A DNA stretch of 35,920 bases from an uncultured beta proteobacterium (GTDB lineage: Bacteria; Pseudomonadota; Gammaproteobacteria; Burkholderiales; Burkholderiaceae), in the NCBI GenBank assembly GCA_903837335.1, contig CAILUH010000006.1, positions 1 through 35,920 of the forward strand, read 5' to 3'. The notes beneath the pieces are model-generated. The model was not told the origin of the DNA. It ran no database searches and was given only the letters and a program-made list of their open reading frames with translations. Both the position numbers and the translations under genes were made by a program. Positions 1 through 6,556 of this stretch are shown in pieces (the stretch's first letter is position 1; each line of letters opens with the position of its first letter).

Positions 1-818
1 ACAAAAATGGAGAGTTCGGCTAAGTCGGGTGCAAATAGCGAGGTCATACTGTAGACAATTCCCACCAGCAAGCCTGCAACTACAGCGCCAACGGGTGATC
101 CCATGCCACCAACAACTGTGACTACGAAAGACTCTGCCAAAATAGGAATTCCCATTTCGGGATTAACCGAGCGCGTCGGTGACGCTAAGATGCCAGAGAG
201 ACCTGCAATCGCAGTACCAACCGCAAATACCAATAACCAAACCTTGGCAATATCGACGCCTAAAACCTTCAGAATTTCTTGATCCCGTGAGCCTGCTTTA
301 ATAATTAAGCCATAGCGGGTTTTTTGAATGAATAGCCAGATACATAAAATGATCACCGCTGTTGCTGCGATTAAAAAGAGGCGGTATTTAGGAAAGTAAC
401 CAAAGCCGACATTCACTGAGCCGGTAAGACCCTCGGGCGTAATGGAGGGCATACCTTCAATGCCAAAAATAATCCGGGTCAATTCAATTAAGACATACGA
501 GAGACCAAATGTAAGTAGTAGTGGGTAATCAATTCCACGACCATACATTGGGCGCACTAAAAATCGCTCGGTGAATAAGCCCATCACACCCGTAATAAGA
601 GGAACTACGAGCAAACTAAACCAAAAGCTACCTGTTAAACCTAAAAAATAGACACCCAAAAATGCGCCGACCATAAAAAATGCACCATGGGCAAAATTCA
701 CTACTGTTAGCATGCCAAAAATTAAGCAGAGACCCAGAGCCAGCAAAGCATAAATACTCCCGAGGGCAATCCCCGTGAGTATTTGCATGCAGAGTAGGTC
801 GAGGGTTAATCCAGTCAT
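1..818 (-). CDS. livH: Branched-chain amino acid-type ABC transporter permease (LivH family), 3' end outside window
   Basis: This gene is absent from the ORF track because it runs off the left edge. Reading the minus strand gives a continuous hydrophobic protein containing ILTGIALGSIYALLALGL, NFAHGAFFMVGAF and a cytoplasmic loop GSRDQEILKVLGVD. These are hallmarks of LivH-type inner-membrane permeases of the HAAT family, which move amino acids, urea/amides or aromatic acids with a periplasmic binding protein. About 270 residues are visible and the C-terminus is missing. Three in-frame ATGs are possible (830, 818, 788), none with a good Shine-Dalgarno. ATG 830 directly abuts the U-tract of a terminator, so 818 or 788 is preferred. 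It lies downstream of the binding-protein gene in the same direction, so the two are probably partners; livM, livG and livF would be expected to the left. The family call is secure; the substrate is unknown. Confidence 0.9.
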   Translation of the reverse strand, partial: MTGLTLDLLCMQILTGIALGSIYALLALGLCLIFGMLTVVNFAHGAFFMVGAFLGVYFLGLTGSFWFSLLVVPLITGVMGLFTERFLVRPMYGRGIDYPLLLTFGLSYVLIELTRIIFGIEGMPSITPEGLTGSVNVGFGYFPKYRLFLIAATAVIILCIWLFIQKTRYGLIIKAGSRDQEILKVLGVDIAKVWLLVFAVGTAIAGLSGILASPTRSVNPEMGIPILAESFVVTVVGGMGSPVGAVVAGLLVGIVYSMTSLFAPDLAELSIF

Positions 819-830
819 AACGTTTGGCAT

Positions 831-869
831 TAAAAAACCGATACCCATTTCAAGTGCATGGGGTATCGG
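831..869 (-). terminator. Intrinsic terminator between the binding-protein gene and livH
   Basis: Read on the minus strand, a 9-bp perfect stem (CCGATACCC / GGGTATCGG, 838-846 and 861-869) with a 14-nt loop is followed by six U residues (837-832). It lies after the binding-protein stop and ends next to the first possible livH ATG. Its position inside a presumed operon suggests partial termination, giving more binding protein than permease. The opposite strand has only a weak T-tract. Confidence 0.8.
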
Positions 870-894
870 CCTTTAATTGGCTACAGTTATTTTC

Positions 895-2133
895 TTAAAC
901 TTTAAATCCTAGTTCAGCGCAGCTACGCATATTTTCTTCTGATGTGGGGTCAATTTGTAAAATATTGAAGACGTCGTACTTATCTTTCATATTTTTTGAT
1001 TTTGAGTCGATCAGAATCACTGATTGCACTGCTTGATGATCACACTTGCGGTAATACTCAGGGCCTTTATACCAATCATATTTCAGCTGCTCTAGGGCAG
1101 TAATAACTTTTGGCGTATCGGTGGACTTTGCATTTTTAATGGCTTGCAAAATACTGCGAATACCTGAATAACCTAAGGCGCCGTAATCGGATGGCACCGC
1201 GCCACCATAGGCTTTGCGGAAACGATCGTTAAATATTTTGGCGCTTGGAATACGATCTTCTAGACCCCAGTAATAGGATGTGCCGCCCATGATGCCTTCG
1301 AAGGCCTCTGGACCGCCTGCTTGACGCGCGGTATAGAGCAACACAGGAGTCACAATTTTCATGCTATTTTTTAAGCCAAAGTCGGTACATTGCTTGGCGG
1401 AATTAACCAGGTCACGTCCAAAGTTACAAAGCACCAAAATATCAGGATTTAAGGCTTTAATGCGCGGTAAAAATGCGGAGTAATCAGCGGCACCAAGGGG
1501 GTGACGAATATCAGCCAAGGTAGTGGCGCCCATCTTTTTGCCAGCCCGTTCAAAAGCGCGCACCATTTCATGGCCGTAAGCATAGTCAGCAGTGAGAAAA
1601 ACAATTTTTTTGCCAAAGCGGGGAATTGCATAGCGCGCGACTGCACCAGCAGTCATGGTGGGGTTAAGCGCTTCGTGAAAAGTGTAGATGCTCCAATCTT
1701 TTACTTCATTAATTGCATCCGATTGGCTAATCGAGTTAAAAATGACTTTACGTTCTTTGCAAACTGCATTAATTGATAGCTGTGTGGCAGCAGATAAAGA
1801 GCCAACCACATAATCGACTTTATCTTTTTCAATTAACTCTAAAGTGCGGGTAGCCGCTTCGCCAGGGTTTAATTTGTCGTCGCGTACCAATAATTCTGCT
1901 TTGCGACCATTAAAGCCGCCAGCCTCATTAAATTCTTTAATGGCCAATTCAGCAGCCCGGGCTTGATCTTGTGCTTCTGCTGAAAAGGCGCCTGTTAACG
2001 GCGTGGGAAAACCGATCTTAATTGGCGCAGTTTGCGCTTTAGCAATATTGAACCAAAATGGGGTTGAAGCGACGGCTGCGCCCCCAATGAGAAGTTTACG
2101 GCGCTGAGGGTTTGTGTTTGGTTTGTGGCTCAT
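895..2133 (-). CDS. ABC transporter periplasmic substrate-binding protein (LivK/AmiC-like, Peripla_BP_6)
   Basis: This 412-residue exported protein starts with an RR motif (QRRKLLIGGAAVAS) and a hydrophobic stretch ending at AKA-QT, compatible with a Tat-type or long Sec signal. The mature part begins with IKIGFPTPLTGAFSA, the usual opening of type I periplasmic binding proteins for branched-chain amino acids, amides, urea and some aromatic acids. AGGFNGRKAELLVRDDKLNP and the later YGHEMVRAF segment fit the same fold. An AGGAG ribosome site lies five bases before the ATG. It follows the FAD monooxygenase by 49 bp and precedes livH, which suggests it captures the substrate of the catabolic genes. 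The ligand cannot be read from sequence; a leucine transporter is the alternative. Confidence 0.9.
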   Translation of the reverse strand: MSHKPNTNPQRRKLLIGGAAVASTPFWFNIAKAQTAPIKIGFPTPLTGAFSAEAQDQARAAELAIKEFNEAGGFNGRKAELLVRDDKLNPGEAATRTLELIEKDKVDYVVGSLSAATQLSINAVCKERKVIFNSISQSDAINEVKDWSIYTFHEALNPTMTAGAVARYAIPRFGKKIVFLTADYAYGHEMVRAFERAGKKMGATTLADIRHPLGAADYSAFLPRIKALNPDILVLCNFGRDLVNSAKQCTDFGLKNSMKIVTPVLLYTARQAGGPEAFEGIMGGTSYYWGLEDRIPSAKIFNDRFRKAYGGAVPSDYGALGYSGIRSILQAIKNAKSTDTPKVITALEQLKYDWYKGPEYYRKCDHQAVQSVILIDSKSKNMKDKYDVFNILQIDPTSEENMRSCAELGFKV

Positions 2134-2145
2134 GGTGTCTCCTTC

Positions 2146-2161
2146 ATAAAAACGTTTTTAT
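2146..2161. promoter_or_regulatory. Perfect 16-bp palindrome before the binding-protein gene
   Basis: ATAAAAACGTTTTTAT reads the same on both strands and lies immediately upstream of the AGGAG ribosome site of the binding-protein gene, in the 49-bp gap after the monooxygenase. It could be an operator or an RNA hairpin affecting translation. AT-richness makes a chance origin possible, so function is only a suggestion. Confidence 0.35.
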
Positions 2162-2182
2162 ATTGAAATGAAATGCTAATTT

Positions 2183-3448
2183 TTAAATCTTAACTGAATG
2201 CTGAAATTCTGGTGGTACAGCCTTACCTTCTGCTAATAATTGACTAATATCGACAGCAGTTTCTGACATTACCGTATTGGCATTGCGTTTGACGGTATGG
2301 GCAGGCAGATCCGCTGTATTTCCTTGTTTGCCTTGAGCTTGCATATAGCATCCCAGGTACTGCGCCCGTTTAACAACCTGCTGACCTAGGGTAAGGCGGG
2401 ACGTTTCATAGGCTAGCAAGGCTTGCGGGGTTGCTCCAAAGGTGGCAATGCAACTAGCAATCACCCGTGCTTCATCACCGGCTTTGGTCACTCCCATGCC
2501 AACATGGGGGCGACCAACAAAGGCGGCATCACCCATCAGCGCGACGCGATTAAAAGCAATTTGCTGCGAATAGACGTCGTAAATAGCCTGCAAAAAGGGC
2601 TGTGGGGTTTTTTCGATGACCTCCGCAAATTGCGGTGCCAAAATAGCGCGCGCGGTTTCTCGCATCCGAGCGATATGGCGCCATGCAACTTTGGCAGGAG
2701 GAATACCGAGTGGATAGGTAATACCATCGGTATCAGTAAGTAATTCAGTCAGCTCGGTAGTTGCATCAGCTGGCCGATACCAGACAAAGTTATAACGGCG
2801 CTGACCGGCACGGGTATCGTTACCCGAGCCCGCCACAGGATAGCCGAGCATTTGCTCACCACTAGGTAAACAAAAGCCAAAATAATTAAAAAGACTCGCG
2901 CGCGTGTAATTTGACAACACGCTTTCATCACAAACGCCACGCCATGCAATGTAACCGGCATATTCAGGTTGTACCATTGGCGCAAGTTGGGCGCGAACCC
3001 CAGAGCGAATGCCATCAGAAGCAATGAGCAGTTCGGCCGCATATTCACTCTTATCTTCGCAAGTGATGTTGACAGCACTGTCGGTTTGCGTAAGACCAAT
3101 AATCGTTTTACCTTGCAAATATCGTTCAGGGGGGAATTGATTTTTAAGTAGGTGGTAGAGCCTGCTCCACGAAGTTAAGATTTGCGGCAACACGATTTCA
3201 TCCAGGCAATCGCCAGCGGCACTTAAGGTCACCCGTTTCTCAACCCGCACCCCAAGCGATTCACTCGCGGGTACGCCTGCAATAATGAGGGCTTCTGCCA
3301 ATGCATCGTGGGTTACGATCCCCGCACCACGGCCGTCAAGTGAGCCCAAGGCCTTTTCCAAGATAGTTACATCGTGGCCTTGACGCAGCAGCATATTGGC
3401 GACAAAAAGTCCACCTAAAGAGCCACCAGCAACGACTATTCTTGCCAT
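2183..3448 (-). CDS. FAD-dependent aromatic monooxygenase resembling 2,6-dihydroxypyridine 3-monooxygenase
   Basis: This is a 421-residue single-component flavin hydroxylase of the PHBH class. The N-terminal FAD fingerprint is AGGSLGGL (residues 7-14), with Ser where most members have the second Gly. The DG motif is ASDGIRSGVR (143-152). The second FAD motif is ALMGDAAFVGRPHVGMG (303-319). The AGYIAWRG segment (164-171), the RPHVGMGVTKAGDEA region and the GGS fingerprint are, from memory, close to the 2,6-dihydroxypyridine hydroxylase of bacterial nicotine breakdown. Such enzymes use NAD(P)H and O2 to hydroxylate an already hydroxylated ring. It sits 7 bp after the VOC gene in an operon with TetR and opposite a molybdenum hydroxylase, the same pairing of enzyme types as in the nicotine pathway. 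The class is secure; the substrate is inference. Confidence 0.85.
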   Translation of the reverse strand: MARIVVAGGSLGGLFVANMLLRQGHDVTILEKALGSLDGRGAGIVTHDALAEALIIAGVPASESLGVRVEKRVTLSAAGDCLDEIVLPQILTSWSRLYHLLKNQFPPERYLQGKTIIGLTQTDSAVNITCEDKSEYAAELLIASDGIRSGVRAQLAPMVQPEYAGYIAWRGVCDESVLSNYTRASLFNYFGFCLPSGEQMLGYPVAGSGNDTRAGQRRYNFVWYRPADATTELTELLTDTDGITYPLGIPPAKVAWRHIARMRETARAILAPQFAEVIEKTPQPFLQAIYDVYSQQIAFNRVALMGDAAFVGRPHVGMGVTKAGDEARVIASCIATFGATPQALLAYETSRLTLGQQVVKRAQYLGCYMQAQGKQGNTADLPAHTVKRNANTVMSETAVDISQLLAEGKAVPPEFQHSVKI

Positions 3449-3455
3449 TACGGGT

Positions 3456-3914
3456 TTAGCCTTTTACGTCTAAAGCCGCTTTTTCAGCCGCGGGATAATT
3501 GAGCTCAATGACAATCCCATTGGGGTCATCGAGGAATATTTGATGCAATTTTAAAAGTGGCACAGTACGTTCACGGTAGGGTACCGCTAGGGTTTTTAAT
3601 TTGCTCAACATGGACCCTAAGCCTGCGGCTAAAAAAGCAATGTGATCAATTGCCCCAGAGCCTTGTAGAGAGGAAAAATCACGGTCGCCTAAATATTTTT
3701 TTAAGCCCTCAGGATCATTCTTATCGATGGCAATGAGATGTAGAACTGCATTGTTGTAATCATTATCTGCACCGCTATAAAGCCAAACACCAGGAAATGG
3801 AAAATCCGGACGAGGGCCTTTTTTTAAATCTAAAACTTGGGAATAAAAAGCCACTGTTTTGTCAATTTCTAAACTACGAATAGAAAAATGATTCAGAATT
3901 AATTGCGCCATCAT
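3456..3914 (-). CDS. VOC-fold (glyoxalase/bleomycin resistance/dioxygenase) protein
   Basis: This is a 152-residue protein of the vicinal oxygen chelate superfamily. NHFSIRSLEIDKTVAFYSQVLDL opens the first beta-alpha-beta module and GAIDHIAFLAAGL opens the second. Likely metal ligands are H9, H59, H91 and E137 (IVIELNY). The H9-H91-E137 set matches the two-His-one-Glu pattern of VOC metalloenzymes. Its ATG overlaps the TetR stop (ATGA), so the two are translationally coupled, and the monooxygenase follows after 7 bp. In this operon it could be a lyase, an isomerase or a small ring-opening dioxygenase. Single-domain VOC proteins are too diverse to decide. Confidence 0.85.
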   Translation of the reverse strand: MMAQLILNHFSIRSLEIDKTVAFYSQVLDLKKGPRPDFPFPGVWLYSGADNDYNNAVLHLIAIDKNDPEGLKKYLGDRDFSSLQGSGAIDHIAFLAAGLGSMLSKLKTLAVPYRERTVPLLKLHQIFLDDPNGIVIELNYPAAEKAALDVKG

Positions 3915-4591
3915 GACCTCGCTGAAGATGTAAAGAGATTTTGTGCTGATAAAAGATAGGAATAAATTCGATCCCGAATAATTGCCTCATCCGTATCCGG
4001 CGATACCGGGCTATAAATCGCTTGACCATAGATCCAGCGGCGGATGCCAATATAAAAAATACCACCATGTAAACCCATCAAGAGCTCTAGCTCACGGTTA
4101 CTTGGCTTAGCGCGGGTATTGCGTTGACAATATTTACGGGTTTCTCGGATGAGGCGAGGGATTAAACGCGAGCGCAAGGATTCGAAAAAACGATCGCTAA
4201 TGGCGTGGTCGCTTAAGCCCGAATAAATAAGAATGCGCACAAAGTCGTAAGTGAGAACGCTGGTAGAGTAATCGAGATAAAAGGCGTTTAACTTGGCTTC
4301 TGGCTGCAGCGTTTTATCGTCTAATAAATCTTCCCATTCGGTTTTCCAGCGGCGTTCAAAAACCTCTTGATAGACCTTTTTAATCAACGCATCTTTGGTA
4401 GGAAAGTAATGGTAGAGGAGGGTATGGGTAATACCCAGTTCTTCGGTAAGGTTACGCAATTGTCCGTCCATGCCATAGCGGGCAAAAAATTGAATTGCGC
4501 CATCGATAATTTGTTTTTGCCGGTCAACTGTGTTCATCCGCCGCCGCAGAGCAGGGGGCTTGTCTAAAACTACGTTCGCGATCAATTCCAT
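3911..4591 (-). CDS. TetR/AcrR-family transcriptional regulator
   Basis: This 226-residue protein has the N-terminal TetR helix-turn-helix: QIIDGAIQFFARYGMDGQLR, then LTEELGITHTLLYHYFPTKD (about residues 49-67), ending in the YHYFPTKDAL recognition-helix signature. The remainder is a variable ligand-binding domain. It is the first gene of the leftward operon and faces the molybdenum hydroxylase genes across 110 bp, so it probably controls both directions and itself. An inverted repeat in that gap is the likely site. The track start at 4591 has no obvious ribosome site. ATG 4537 (MNTVDRQKQ, residue 19) is an alternative start that still keeps the whole DNA-binding domain. The effector is probably a pathway substrate, by inference. 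Confidence 0.9.
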   Translation of the reverse strand: MELIANVVLDKPPALRRRMNTVDRQKQIIDGAIQFFARYGMDGQLRNLTEELGITHTLLYHYFPTKDALIKKVYQEVFERRWKTEWEDLLDDKTLQPEAKLNAFYLDYSTSVLTYDFVRILIYSGLSDHAISDRFFESLRSRLIPRLIRETRKYCQRNTRAKPSNRELELLMGLHGGIFYIGIRRWIYGQAIYSPVSPDTDEAIIRDRIYSYLLSAQNLFTSSARS

Positions 4592-4612
4592 GGCTTTAAG
4601 GGTTTATCCTCA

Positions 4613-4631
4613 TTTGGTCTTATTGACCAAA
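4613..4631. promoter_or_regulatory. Candidate TetR operator: TTTGGTC-N5-GACCAAA
   Basis: A perfect inverted repeat with 7-bp arms and a 5-bp spacer lies in the 110-bp divergent region between the TetR gene and the coxG-like gene. The same half-site recurs about 25 bp further on as GACCAcTTGGTT (4654-4665) in the opposite arrangement. Size and position fit a TetR-family operator; binding is not shown. Confidence 0.6.
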
Positions 4632-4651
4632 AGTTCAATAATGGATCATTG

Positions 4652-4681
4652 TTGACCACTTGGTTGATAAGACTCTATTCG
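4652..4681 (+). promoter_or_regulatory. Possible promoter of the molybdenum hydroxylase operon
   Basis: TTGACC (4652-4657) matches a sigma-70 -35 box in five of six bases. TATTCG (4676-4681), 18 bp later, is a weak -10 box; TATAAA at 4682 is closer to consensus but too far away. The -35 box falls inside the second copy of the GACCA/TTGGT half-sites, so a bound repressor would cover it. The call is tentative. Confidence 0.3.
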
Positions 4682-4701
4682 TATAAACCCGAGGAGAATG
4701 A

Positions 4702-5175
4702 ATGGAACTTAATGGCGAGCAGTTTATTGCCGCATCTGTACCTGCTGTTTGGCGGGGCTTAAATGATGTCGCAGTCCTGGGGAAGGCTATACCTGGTTGC
4801 GAGGCAATTGAGCGCATTTCACCTGAAGAGGTACATGCAAAGGTGATGTTTAAGATTGGCCCTGTTCGCGCTCGGTTTGCTGGCAAGCTTTTACTTTCTG
4901 ATGTGATTGAAGAAAAATCGTGTTCGATGGCGTTTGAAGGATCGGGTGGTGCAGCTGGTTTTGCTAAAGGGCGCTCGCGGGTTGAATTAATTAGTGCTGA
5001 GGGAGGCACTTTGGTGAGCTTTACGACGGAGGCCTCAATTGGCGGGAAGTTAGGGCAAATTGGGGGCCGACTCATTAGCGCTTCGGCAAAAAAAATTGCT
5101 GATGATTTTTTTGAAGCTTTCGCCAAAGAATTAAATCCACTCGCTAGTGAAATCACCGATGGGGGAGAAGCATGA
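4702..5175 (+). CDS. CoxG-like SRPBCC-family protein (carbon monoxide dehydrogenase subunit G family)
   Basis: This 157-residue protein is of the CoxG family. It opens with MELNGEQFIAASVPAVWRGL, continues with the VLGKAIPGCEAIERI segment typical of CoxG, and has an amphipathic C-terminal region (GGRLISASAKKIADDFFEAF). CoxG proteins have an SRPBCC (START-like) hydrophobic-pocket fold. In carboxydotrophs one helps anchor the molybdenum hydroxylase to the membrane, and homologues accompany many non-CO xanthine-dehydrogenase-family enzymes. A GAGGAG ribosome site lies just before the ATG. Its stop overlaps the next ATG (ATGA), so it is coupled to the FAD subunit. It is the first gene of the rightward operon, possibly under the TetR gene opposite. 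Confidence 0.85.
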   Translation: MELNGEQFIAASVPAVWRGLNDVAVLGKAIPGCEAIERISPEEVHAKVMFKIGPVRARFAGKLLLSDVIEEKSCSMAFEGSGGAAGFAKGRSRVELISAEGGTLVSFTTEASIGGKLGQIGGRLISASAKKIADDFFEAFAKELNPLASEITDGGEA

Positions 5176-6029
5176 AAGCGGCAGCATTTGATTACATTAA
5201 AGTGCAATCGATTCCTGAGGTTTTGGCTTTAATGCGAGAGCACGGCGATGATGCGCGTTTAATTGCTGGCGGCCAAACATTATTGGCTACCTTAAACATG
5301 CGCTTATCCGAGCCGCAGTTACTAATTGATATTACGGAACTTACCGAATTAAAAGGCATTGAATTAAGTGGCGAGCATTTATGGGTCGGGGCTTTGGTAA
5401 CGCATACTGAAATTGAAGACGCCGCCCTAATTAAGAAATACGCACCAATTTTACAAGCAGCAGCCCCGCACATTGCGCATCGGGCTATTCGTAACTTGGG
5501 TACTTGGGGTGGTTCACTAGTGTATGGAGATCCAGCGGCAGAGTGGCCAGCTTGTAGTATTGCGGTGAATGCAGCAATGGTCGTACGCGGTTTGCAGGGC
5601 GAGCGTCGTATTCCAGCGCGCGATTTTTTTGTCGATCTATACACCACTGCTTTAGCACCAGATGAAATTTTAATGGGTACCGAAATTCCCTTGGCAAACG
5701 CAAAAGACGTTTTCTCTTTTCAAGAATTGGCGCGGCGCCATGGCGACTATGCTGTAGCAGGCTTAGCTGCGGTAGCAAAAAAAACCGGTCAAGCTCTTAG
5801 CGACTGTAACTTTGTTTTTTTCTCTGTAGCTACTACGCCGGTAGCTGCGGTACAAGCGCAAAATCTAGTCAATGGCCAAGTGGTGAACGCTGAATTAATC
5901 ACTGCAGCAGTTGCAGTGGCACGTGCGGAGATTGAAACCATGGAGGATATAACCAACAGCGCAGCAGCAAAAAGTCATTTGGTAGGCGTACTGCTAGAGC
6001 GCGCTTTAAAAAAAATGTTGGCTGATTAA
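5172..6029 (+). CDS. Xanthine dehydrogenase-family FAD-binding (medium) subunit
   Basis: This 285-residue medium subunit of a molybdenum hydroxylase carries FAD and passes electrons from the iron-sulphur subunit to an acceptor. IAGGQTLLATLNMRL (31-45) and TWGGSLVYGDPAAEWP (111-126) are the two FAD pyrophosphate-binding loops of the CoxM/CutM family. The usual AGG[QT]SL and T[IL]GG patterns are present with Trp in the second (TWGGS). Length is normal for the family. It overlaps the coxG-like stop by 4 bp and is followed by the 2Fe-2S subunit after 41 bp. The order G-M-S-L differs from the M-S-L order of classical cox operons only by the leading G gene. Confidence 0.93.
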   Translation: MKAAAFDYIKVQSIPEVLALMREHGDDARLIAGGQTLLATLNMRLSEPQLLIDITELTELKGIELSGEHLWVGALVTHTEIEDAALIKKYAPILQAAAPHIAHRAIRNLGTWGGSLVYGDPAAEWPACSIAVNAAMVVRGLQGERRIPARDFFVDLYTTALAPDEILMGTEIPLANAKDVFSFQELARRHGDYAVAGLAAVAKKTGQALSDCNFVFFSVATTPVAAVQAQNLVNGQVVNAELITAAVAVARAEIETMEDITNSAAAKSHLVGVLLERALKKMLAD

Positions 6030-6070
6030 ATTAGAGCGTCTTGCGCTAGAGTTAATTAAGGAAAATAAGA

Positions 6071-6556
6071 ATGAATCCAAAAATTCCGATTGATATGATT
6101 GTGAATGGAAATAGAGTCCAGGCTGAAATCGAGCCACGCCGTCACTTGGTTGATTTTTTAAGGGAAGATTTAGGCTTAAAGGGCCCTCACTTGGGCTGCG
6201 AACAGGGCGCCTGTGGCGCATGTACCGTGCGGGTCGACGGACAAATCGTGCGTGGTTGCTTGTATTTAGCAGTACAAGCCAATGGCAAAGTGGTTGATAC
6301 CGTAGAGGGCTTAACTGCACAAGGTGCCTTAACTGAATTACAAGATGCTTTTATGCGGCGCAATGCTATGCAATGCGGGTTTTGCTCTTCGGGCATGTTG
6401 TTGTCGGCTGCTGAATTGATTGAGCAGCAACCTCAAGCTACGCGCGAGCAAGTGCGCGAGTGGATTTCTGGCAATTATTGTCGTTGTACTGGCTACCATT
6501 CTATTGTGGATGCCATCATGGATGTATTGGAGGCGCAGCGTGAACAAACCGAATGA
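6071..6556 (+). CDS. Xanthine dehydrogenase-family 2Fe-2S (small) subunit
   Basis: This 161-residue small subunit has two [2Fe-2S] clusters. The plant-ferredoxin-like N-terminal cluster uses C43, C48, C51 and C63 (LGCEQGACGACTV then RGC). The alpha-helical C-terminal cluster uses C102, C105, C137 and C139 (QCGFCSSGM and YCRCTGY). All eight ligands are present, so the subunit should be functional. AAGGAAAA before the ATG is the probable ribosome site. Its last 17 bp overlap the start of the large-subunit gene, implying coupled translation. It relays electrons from the molybdenum centre to the FAD subunit. Confidence 0.95.
   Translation: MNPKIPIDMIVNGNRVQAEIEPRRHLVDFLREDLGLKGPHLGCEQGACGACTVRVDGQIVRGCLYLAVQANGKVVDTVEGLTAQGALTELQDAFMRRNAMQCGFCSSGMLLSAAELIEQQPQATREQVREWISGNYCRCTGYHSIVDAIMDVLEAQREQTE

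Noticed and set aside
2749-3099. 116-codon minus-strand ORF in another frame
   Set aside because: Lies wholly inside the FAD monooxygenase gene, which has clear motifs along its full length.
4635-5207. 190-codon minus-strand ORF
   Set aside because: It is antisense to the coxG-like gene, which has a good ribosome site, family motifs and operon overlap.
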